Source: Chryseobacterium sp. UBA6632
Lineage (GTDB): Bacteria; Bacteroidota; Bacteroidia; Flavobacteriales; Weeksellaceae
Direction: 5' to 3'
Assembly (NCBI GenBank): GCA_002455915.1
Contig: DKLU01000243.1
Location: 1-12,450, forward strand
Length of the DNA: 12,450 nucleotides
Position numbers and translations under genes: made by a program. Every line of letters starts with the position of its first letter. Within the stretch, counting starts at the first letter, position 1. Shown here piece after piece: positions 7,019 to 12,450 of this stretch. The notes under the pieces are model-generated. The model searched no databases, was not told the DNA's origin, and saw nothing but the letters and a program-made list of their open reading frames with translations.

Positions 7019-7474
7019 ATGGAAAATGTATTTGATGCGAAAGATGCTCAGAATTATATAGATAGAATAAATAAACTGGTGGAAGATACCCACGGATTAT
7101 GGGGTAAAATGACGGTAGACCAAATGTTGGCACACTGCTGCATCACGTATGAAATGGTATACGAGCCGGAAAAACATAAAAAACCGGGGGCAATTGCAAA
7201 GTTTATCCTTAAGAGATTTGTAAAACCTAAAGTGGTGGGTGAAAAAGCATATCCGAGAGATTCTCCTACATCGCCTCAGTTTTTGGTTCAGGGAAGAAAG
7301 AATTTTGATGATGAAAAGAAAAGACTGATTGGTTTTATCCAAAAAACTCAACAGTTAGGAGCTTCGGCTTTTGATGGAAAAGAATCTTTTTCTTTTGGAA
7401 AACTAAATTCTAAAGAGTGGAACAATATGTTTGCTAAACATTTGAATCACCATTTATCTCAATTCGGAGTGTAA
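7019..7474 (+). CDS. DUF1569 family protein, DinB-like fold
   Basis: Protein of 151 residues matching the DUF1569 family of the DinB/YfiT-like four-helix bundle superfamily. The helix with MTVDQMLAHC supplies His39, and the C-terminal HLNHHLSQFG supplies His141, His144 and His145. These are the positions at which DinB-like proteins bind a metal. There is no signal peptide, so it should be cytoplasmic. In the superfamily, members act as metal-dependent thiol S-transferases or are of unknown function. The exact activity here is unknown. The gene is the first of a same-strand cluster, 16 bases from the next one, behind a good promoter candidate. Confidence 0.85.
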   Translation: MENVFDAKDAQNYIDRINKLVEDTHGLWGKMTVDQMLAHCCITYEMVYEPEKHKKPGAIAKFILKRFVKPKVVGEKAYPRDSPTSPQFLVQGRKNFDDEKKRLIGFIQKTQQLGASAFDGKESFSFGKLNSKEWNNMFAKHLNHHLSQFGV

Positions 7475-7490
7475 AAATAAATCAAAACAC

Positions 7491-7961
7491 ATGAAAAAAC
7501 TTTTATTATTCCTCATTTTAGTCTCCAATTTTGCAATGGCGCAAATGCCTGATATTTCAAATGTATGGCTGAATAACAGCAAGCCGTATATCGGGACAAT
7601 TGGTAGTGATAAGCAACAACTTAAACTGAAGATCAATATTTCTGAACAGAATAAAAAAAATGATCAGGAATATTTTGTTTCAGGATATTCGCTTGTCGAT
7701 AAAACCTATGCAAAACTGGAAGGAAAACTGACGATCACAAAATACAGAGACGCCAAGAAAAAAGGAGTTGTGTTTGGTGAATATGAATTTGCTGAAGAAA
7801 ATAAAGGAAAGCATTCTGGGCTTTTCAAAGGAAAATTTGTTTATACTTTTAAGTGGAATAAAACCACAGAAAAAGTAGAAGGACAGACAATTGAACTTAC
7901 AGGCGACGGGAAAAGCTATGACGGAACTTTGAACTTTAAAACAAAGTTGAATAATCAATAA
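7491..7961 (+). CDS. Secreted protein of unknown function
   Basis: Protein of 156 residues beginning with a clear signal peptide (MKKLLLFLILVSNFAMAQ, cleavage expected near residue 18), so it is exported to the periplasm or beyond. The mature part is rich in Lys and aromatic residues. Its alternating pattern (KLKINISE, YFVSGYSLV, AKLEGKLTITKYRD, GEYEFAE, GLFKGKFVYTFKWN, TLNFKTKL) suggests an all-beta fold. No Cys is present in the mature chain and no catalytic motif is evident. I do not recognise a named family. It sits 16 bases after the DUF1569 gene and 26 before a VOC gene, suggesting cotranscription. Confidence 0.8.
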   Translation: MKKLLLFLILVSNFAMAQMPDISNVWLNNSKPYIGTIGSDKQQLKLKINISEQNKKNDQEYFVSGYSLVDKTYAKLEGKLTITKYRDAKKKGVVFGEYEFAEENKGKHSGLFKGKFVYTFKWNKTTEKVEGQTIELTGDGKSYDGTLNFKTKLNNQ

Positions 7962-7987
7962 TTAAATCGTTACAGAAGAAAATCTAT

Positions 7988-8359
7988 ATGAAATTAGGAG
8001 CATTTTCAATTAGTTTAAGTGTAAAAGACCTTCAGAAATCGAAGGATTTTTATGAAAAATTAGGTTTCAGTCAGATGGCGGGAAATATCGATCAGAATTA
8101 TCTGATCCTGAAAAATGGAGATCACATTATCGGTTTGTTTCAGGCAATGTTTGACGGAAATATGCTTACTTTCAATCCCGGATGGGATCAAAATGCTCAA
8201 AATCTTGAATCTTTTGATGATGTTCGCACTATTCAGAAACATCTGAAAGAAAACGGAATTGAGATTGAAAAAGAAGCAGACGAATCAACTGAAGGACCAG
8301 AACATATTTACCTGAAAGATCCGGATGGTAATATGATTTTAATCGATCAGCACAGATAA
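7988..8359 (+). CDS. VOC-fold (glyoxalase/bleomycin-resistance-like) protein
   Basis: Protein of 123 residues with the paired beta-alpha-beta-beta-beta modules of the vicinal oxygen chelate superfamily. The first module starts FSISLSVKDLQKSKDFYEKLGF, and the second ends in KDPDGNMILID. There is no signal peptide, so it should be cytoplasmic. By comparison with the usual pattern (His before the first strand motif and Glu in DPDGNxIE), Ser7 and Leu118 stand where metal ligands are normally found. It may therefore bind a ligand without the canonical metal site. The superfamily includes glyoxalase I, dioxygenases and antibiotic-binding proteins. The specific role is unknown. It is probably in an operon with its neighbours. 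Confidence 0.85.
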   Translation: MKLGAFSISLSVKDLQKSKDFYEKLGFSQMAGNIDQNYLILKNGDHIIGLFQAMFDGNMLTFNPGWDQNAQNLESFDDVRTIQKHLKENGIEIEKEADESTEGPEHIYLKDPDGNMILIDQHR

Positions 8360-8398
8360 TATTTACAAATTAAACTCAACTTTAAAAAAGAACACATT

Positions 8399-8848
8399 AT
8401 GGCGTCAGTAAACGTTTATTTAACATTCAACGGAAATTGTAGAGAAGCTTTTGATTTCTACAAGTCTGTTTTCGGAGGAGAATATCCTTATATCGGAACT
8501 TTTGGTGAAATGCCTCCAATGGAAGGTCAGGAAGCGAAAGAAGAAGATAAAGACAAGATCATGCATGTTTCTCTTCCTATTTCTAAAGAGACGGTTTTGA
8601 TGGGAAGCGATGCGGGTTGTGATCATGCTTCTCAACTTAAAATGGGAAACAATTTCTCCATTTCCATCAATGCAGAATCGAAGGAAGAAGCAGAAAAATT
8701 GTTCAACGGACTTTCTGCAGGCGGACAGGTCACAATGCCTTTAGCAGATACTTTCTGGGGTGCCTATTTCGGAATGTTTACCGATAAATTCGGGATCAAC
8801 TGGATGGTAAATTATGATGATCCTGCGAAAATGCAGCAACATCCATAA
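8399..8848 (+). CDS. PhnB/YjdN-like VOC family protein
   Basis: Protein of 149 residues of the PhnB-like branch of the VOC superfamily, often annotated as 3-demethylubiquinone-9 3-methyltransferase-like. Diagnostic features are YLTFNGNCREAFDFYKSVFGGE at the N-terminus, the strand with MHVSLPI (His56), MGSD near 68-71, and the C-terminal WGAYFGMFTDKFGINWMV (110-127). It is cytoplasmic, with no signal peptide. Despite the common database name, a methyltransferase function is not implied by the fold. It begins 39 bases after the other VOC gene and is followed 35 bases later by a strong terminator, so it closes the operon. Confidence 0.88.
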   Translation: MASVNVYLTFNGNCREAFDFYKSVFGGEYPYIGTFGEMPPMEGQEAKEEDKDKIMHVSLPISKETVLMGSDAGCDHASQLKMGNNFSISINAESKEEAEKLFNGLSAGGQVTMPLADTFWGAYFGMFTDKFGINWMVNYDDPAKMQQHP

Positions 8849-8883
8849 GATTAATATTTTGAATACGAAATATCGAAAAAACT

Positions 8884-8915
8884 AACTGGCGGAATATTCC
8901 GTCAGTTTTTATTTT
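8884..8915 (+). terminator. Intrinsic terminator after PhnB-like gene
   Basis: Arms AACTGGCGGAAT (8884-8895) and ATTCCGTCAGTT (8896-8907) pair over 12 bp with one G-T wobble; the central AATATT would form the loop. A T tract (TTTTTATTTTA) follows. An A tract (GAAAAAA) precedes the stem, so it may also terminate minus-strand transcription, although no minus-strand gene converges here. Confidence 0.85.
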
Positions 8916-8950
8916 ATAATACATTTGCATTCCAAAAATTTTTAAATTTG

Positions 8951-8990
8951 GATTTAGGAATTTAGGTTGCAGGAAATAGGGCTTAGGTTT
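8951..8990 (+). repeat. Short degenerate TTTAGG-type direct repeat
   Basis: Four spaced copies of a TTTAGG-like unit (GGATTTAGG, AATTTAGG, AAATAGG, GCTTAGG) within 40 bases of non-coding DNA between the terminator and the next gene. No function is evident. Confidence 0.4.
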
Positions 8991-9095
8991 AAAAGTTATC
9001 ATTAAATAGTAAGCCTCTATTAACTTAAATATTTTCAATGCGAATAAAATACTTTATGAGCTTTGTGTTAAAATAAAAATTAAAAAAATAAACAA

Positions 9096-9488
9096 ATGAA
9101 ATTCACCATTGATGAAATTAAAGCAGAACACCAAAAAGTAAAAAGCGGTGCCGATTTTCCAAATTATATTAAAGCGATCAAGGATTTGGGAGTTGCAAAT
9201 TATGTGACTTATGTGAGTGATGGCAACGCAGAATATTTTGATGCAGAAAATCGATCTGTTTCCACAGGAGCAAAATATAAAATGATGAATATCGCTGAAG
9301 ATTTGAATTTAGATGAATTTAAATCAAGGCTAAAACTTCACCAGGAAGGCGGTACAGATTATCCTACTTTTTGTAAAGACTGTGCAGAAACCGGAATTAA
9401 AGGCTGGAAAATGGATCTTATTCATCTTACCTGTACGTATTTTGACAACTCAGGAAATGATGTGTTGACAGAGCAAGTTCCTTCATAA
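9096..9488 (+). CDS. DUF1398 family protein (YbcV-like)
   Basis: Protein of 130 residues resembling the DUF1398 family that includes E. coli YbcV. Recognisable parts are IKDLGVANYVTYVSDGNAEYF in the first half, and LKLHQEGGTDYPTFCKDCAETGIKGW with MDLIHLTCTYFDNSGN near the C-terminus. It covers the whole family length. It has no signal peptide and no known catalytic motif. Function is unknown; some relatives are labelled phage envelope protein by historical annotation, which I would not carry over. The start at 9096 follows an A-rich leader. It lies alone, 247 bases after the previous gene and 138 before the next. Confidence 0.85.
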   Translation: MKFTIDEIKAEHQKVKSGADFPNYIKAIKDLGVANYVTYVSDGNAEYFDAENRSVSTGAKYKMMNIAEDLNLDEFKSRLKLHQEGGTDYPTFCKDCAETGIKGWKMDLIHLTCTYFDNSGNDVLTEQVPS

Positions 9489-9626
9489 CAAACCGTTGAT
9501 CAGGAACTTTTATATTAAAAAGAAAAATTTTCACAACAATTAAATTTTGCTTATTATTGATAATTAATATTGAATTTTAAAATTTGATAGATTTTAATAA
9601 TAAACATAAAGGTAAAATTTAAGAAG

Positions 9627-10301
9627 ATGAAGATTTTGAAAACGTTGGCTTTAAGCATTTTTTCATTGGCGGCAACATTCTCGTATGCCCAAAAAAATGA
9701 TCTGGGAGCTTGGTATATGTATTTTGGAAATAATAAAATCAGTAAAAAATTAAATTTTCATAACGAGATCCAGTATAGAAATTTTGATATGGGAGGAGAT
9801 TTGGAGCAACTCCTGATCCGTACCGGAATTGGATATGATTTAACGGAAAATAATAACAACATCTTATTGGGTTATGGTTTTATTTTAAGCCAACCTTATA
9901 TAAACGGTGAAAAAACTGAAAATATAGAACACAGAATTTTTCAGCAATACATTACAAAACAAAAGTTCGGAAGATTCAATCTTCAGCATCGTTATCGTTT
10001 GGAAGAGCGTTTTTTACAGGATGATTTCAGGATGAGGTTTCGATATTATCTGGGCGTAAATATTCCTATTAATAATAAAGAAATGCTTCCGAAAACATTT
10101 TATGGTTCTGTTTATAATGAAATTTTTCTTCATTTGAACAGTCCGACTTTCGACAGAAACAGGGTGTACGGAGCGTTGGGATATGTAATCAATAAAAATA
10201 TGAGAGTGGAAGCGGGATATATGAACCAGATTCAGGAAAACAAAAACCGCGGACAGGTTCAGATTGGTTTTTATAACAATATTCCGTTTACTAAAAACTA
10301 G
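9627..10301 (+). CDS. DUF2490 family envelope protein
   Basis: Protein of 224 residues with a signal peptide (MKILKTLALSIFSLAATFSYAQ, cleavage near residue 22). The mature part is rich in alternating aromatic strands and contains HRYRLEERF (121-129), a hallmark of DUF2490. The strand pattern and the terminal GQVQIGFYNNIPF suggest an outer-membrane beta-barrel or periplasmic beta protein. That is inference, as the family is uncharacterised. The start at 9627 is fixed by the signal peptide. It is followed 77 bases later by the bestrophin-like gene on the same strand, with a weak hairpin in between. Confidence 0.85.
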   Translation: MKILKTLALSIFSLAATFSYAQKNDLGAWYMYFGNNKISKKLNFHNEIQYRNFDMGGDLEQLLIRTGIGYDLTENNNNILLGYGFILSQPYINGEKTENIEHRIFQQYITKQKFGRFNLQHRYRLEERFLQDDFRMRFRYYLGVNIPINNKEMLPKTFYGSVYNEIFLHLNSPTFDRNRVYGALGYVINKNMRVEAGYMNQIQENKNRGQVQIGFYNNIPFTKN

Positions 10302-10339
10302 GGTTTGATGAAACAAATTTTGCTGAGTGTTAAAACCCT
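10300..10339 (+). terminator. Weak hairpin after DUF2490 gene
   Basis: A 7-bp stem AGGGTTT (10300-10306) with AAACCCT (10333-10339), a 26-base loop, and TTAAAAAATAATA following. The long loop and lack of a T tract make it a doubtful terminator. It overlaps the stop codon of the preceding gene. Confidence 0.25.
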
Positions 10340-10378
10340 TAAAAAATAATAACAATAAACTATTAAAAACGAAACACT

Positions 10379-11383
10379 ATGCACTCAGGAAAAAGATTTG
10401 GAGCCCGCGAATTTGCAGTCTGGACAAAGAGAAGTATCCTTTGGCTCACAGTTTTATCGTCGATTCCTACCATTTTGTACTTTTTAGGATGTACTTTCCT
10501 TTCGTTTCCGTGGCAACCGATTGCAATCATGGGAACGGCGGTTGCTTTCATCGTAGGTTTTAAAAATAATGCGAGTTACAGCCGACTCTGGGAAGCCAGA
10601 CAGATTTATGGAGCAATTATTAATGACAGCCGAAGTTTCGGATATATTTTGCGAGATTCTCTTTCATCTAAAAATTCAGGTAAAGTAAAAGAGATGTTTC
10701 TGCGTCATTATGCATGGTTAACGGCGCTTCGTTTTCAGCTTCGTGAGACGAGAACCTGGGAAAATATGGATACGGCGCAGTTTGATGAATATGCCAGAAA
10801 ATATGATATTTCCGAACGATTGTCTAAGTTGGATGAGGAACTGAAAAATTACCTTTCAGAAACGGAGCTTCAATATATTTTAAGCAAGAAAAACAGAGCG
10901 ACACAGCTGATGGCAAGTCAAAGTAGAGAATTGTCGGAAGCCTATGCAAATGGAGAAATCAACGATTTTCAGTGGACGCAAATTAATCAACAATTGATAA
11001 AGTTTACCGATAATCAAGGGAAAGCAGAACGAATTAAAAACTTTCCTTATCCAAGAAATTTTTCTTCCATTACGACTTATTTGTTGCTTTTATTCATTCT
11101 TTTTGTGCCTTTTGGTTTATTAAAAGAATTTGACAAATTAGGTGACGGAACAGTGCTTGAAGGATTGACTTTATGGTTCAATATTCCGTTTTCGTTATTG
11201 GTAACATGGTGTTTTCATACATTGGATAGTGTAGGAGAGGCTTCTGTAAATCCTTTTGAAGGAAGCCCGAACGATGTTCCGATTACGCAGATCAGCCGAA
11301 CAATAGAAATCGATATGCGTGATATGTTGGATGAAGAAAATCTTCCTGCGCCAATCACAGCAAAAAATAATATTGTTCTTTAA
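10379..11383 (+). CDS. Bestrophin-like anion channel family protein
   Basis: Membrane protein of 334 residues of the bestrophin/YneE family, in which characterised members form pentameric anion channels (some bacterial homologues prefer cations). Two N-terminal helices are at about 18-36 and 47-60. They are followed by the conserved NNASYSRLWEARQIYGAIINDSRS (63-86). A long cytoplasmic helical region (about 90-225) leads to two more helices near 231-250 and 262-283, and then VNPFEGSPNDVPI (290-302), the equivalent of the bestrophin NPFG/NDLPL region. All the landmarks are present, so the protein looks intact. The CPA1 antiporter gene begins 38 bases downstream, so the two may be cotranscribed and work on charge or pH balance together. 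Confidence 0.9.
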   Translation: MHSGKRFGAREFAVWTKRSILWLTVLSSIPTILYFLGCTFLSFPWQPIAIMGTAVAFIVGFKNNASYSRLWEARQIYGAIINDSRSFGYILRDSLSSKNSGKVKEMFLRHYAWLTALRFQLRETRTWENMDTAQFDEYARKYDISERLSKLDEELKNYLSETELQYILSKKNRATQLMASQSRELSEAYANGEINDFQWTQINQQLIKFTDNQGKAERIKNFPYPRNFSSITTYLLLLFILFVPFGLLKEFDKLGDGTVLEGLTLWFNIPFSLLVTWCFHTLDSVGEASVNPFEGSPNDVPITQISRTIEIDMRDMLDEENLPAPITAKNNIVL

Positions 11384-11421
11384 AAAAGATAAAAAAAATT
11401 AACTAAATAAACATACATAAA

Positions 11422-12450
11422 ATGATTCACACATACGTCATTATATCAATCGCGGTATTGTTGTCTGTGATGATATTGGTAATGATCGGGCAAAAACTGA
11501 AAGTTGCTTATCCTATTTTTCTCGTTATTGCAGGATTATTGATAAGTCTTGTCCCGGGAATGCCACATATAGAAATAGAACCCGATTTGGTTTTCCTTAT
11601 TTTTCTTCCTCCAATTTTGTTTGAAGCGGCATGGTTTACCTCATGGCAAGACTTTCACAAATGGAGAAAGCAGATTTTTTCAATGGCATTTGGATTGGTA
11701 TTTTTAACCTCCATCGTCGTTGCTTATTTGTCGTCGTCCATTATTCCGGGGCTTACGGTGGCGATGGGATTTCTGTTGGGAGGCGTAAATTCTCCGCCGG
11801 ATGCTGTGGCGGCAACTTCGGTTTTGAAGCACATGAAGATTCCGAAGAAAATCACAAGTATTCTTGAAGGTGAAAGTTTAATCAACGATGCCTCGAGTTT
11901 AATTGTCTTTAAATTTGCTTTAGCAGCGGTTATTTCTGGTCAATTCATTTTTGGAGAAGCCGTGAAAGATTTTTTCACAATGGCAGTTGGCGGAATTGCC
12001 GTAGGAGCGGGCGCGGGATTGCTTTTCGGTTCTTTGCTTAAAATTATTCCGTCAAATTCCAATATCGATACCATTATTACATTAATTGTCCCTTACATCA
12101 TGTATGTCGGAGCCGAGCATTTCCACTTTTCCGGAGTGCTGGCGGTGGTTGCAGGAGGTTTGTTGATGTCTTATAATTCACATTGTTACTTAAGTCATAC
12201 TTCGAGGATTCAGTCCGGAAACGTTTGGAGTGTCCTGATTTTCTTGATGAATACAATTATTTTCATCTTAATTGGCTTGGAATTACCCGTTGTAGTCGCT
12301 GCCATGAAAGATTACACGATTTCAGAAGGTATTTTTTACAGTGTCGTAATTGGTGGTGCGATTATCGGAACCAGAATTTTATACAGTTATGCGCTGATGT
12401 ATTTTCCAAGGCTTTGTTCTAAAGAATTAAGATTAAAAGCCCCGAAACCC
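11422..12450 (+). CDS. CPA1-family Na+/H+ antiporter, 3' end outside window
   Basis: Open reading frame of 343 codons from the ATG at 11422 to the right edge, without a stop, so the gene is partial. It encodes a polytopic inner-membrane cation/proton antiporter of the CPA1 (NhaP/YjcE/NHE-like) type. Characteristic segments are PDLVFLIFLPPILFEAAW (54-71), the discontinuous-helix region NSPPDAVAATSVLK with Asp127, and EGESLINDASSL (149-160) with the Asn155-Asp156 pair used in ion binding in this family. Helices continue to about residue 330. Full-length relatives are about 400-550 residues, so part of the C-terminus is missing from view. Two shorter open frames inside it (11631-11867 and 12183-12422) are shadows. 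It is expected to expel Na+ or K+ in exchange for H+. Confidence 0.9.
   Translation, partial: MIHTYVIISIAVLLSVMILVMIGQKLKVAYPIFLVIAGLLISLVPGMPHIEIEPDLVFLIFLPPILFEAAWFTSWQDFHKWRKQIFSMAFGLVFLTSIVVAYLSSSIIPGLTVAMGFLLGGVNSPPDAVAATSVLKHMKIPKKITSILEGESLINDASSLIVFKFALAAVISGQFIFGEAVKDFFTMAVGGIAVGAGAGLLFGSLLKIIPSNSNIDTIITLIVPYIMYVGAEHFHFSGVLAVVAGGLLMSYNSHCYLSHTSRIQSGNVWSVLIFLMNTIIFILIGLELPVVVAAMKDYTISEGIFYSVVIGGAIIGTRILYSYALMYFPRLCSKELRLKAPKP

Noticed and set aside
8951..8990. TTTAGG copies as a CRISPR or iteron array
   Set aside because: Units are too short and irregular, with no spacers of constant length and no cas or replication genes nearby.
10327..10563. 78-codon plus-strand open frame across the bestrophin start
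   Set aside because: It overlaps the start of the bestrophin-like gene in another frame and has no family resemblance.

Overview
The window looks like chromosome of a Bacteroidota/Flavobacteriia member, most likely Chryseobacterium or a close relative (inference). The DNA is AT-rich. Starts are preceded by A-rich leaders rather than Shine-Dalgarno sequences. Two upstream regions carry a TTG-N22/23-TATATTTG promoter of Bacteroidota type, and many products belong to families typical of this group. No rRNA, tRNA or CRISPR array was seen.

Region 1 (1-2820) is a decaying, accessory, phage-like block. It holds an AAA+ ATPase of the kind that accompanies extracellular contractile injection systems (eCIS, Afp15/Pvc15-like). 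The ATPase is frameshifted near 359 and cut off at about 1050 by a truncated IS5-like insertion sequence on the minus strand. Downstream is an intact small lipoprotein with a C-terminal membrane anchor, which has the architecture of a unimolecular spanin. It overlaps (ATGA) a GH24 endolysin-like lysozyme that is itself broken by a one-base homopolymer loss. Together these look like the end of an eCIS or phage-tail-like locus with a built-in lysis cassette. Any structural genes would lie to the left of the window.

Region 2 (2868-6549) is a compact three-gene exporter operon: TolC-type outer membrane channel, HlyD-type lipoprotein adaptor, ABC-2 type permease. It has a candidate promoter and AT-rich palindromes upstream, but no ABC ATPase gene in view. 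Region 3 (6550-7018) is non-coding and carries degenerate repeat-like segments.

Region 4 (6965-8915) is a probable four-gene operon of small proteins: DUF1569/DinB-like, a secreted unknown, and two VOC-fold proteins. It starts at a good promoter and ends at a strong intrinsic terminator. Region 5 (9096-12450) holds a DUF1398/YbcV-like protein, a DUF2490 envelope protein, a bestrophin-like anion channel and a CPA1 Na+/H+ antiporter that runs off the right edge. The last two are only 38 bases apart and may act together in ion or pH homeostasis.
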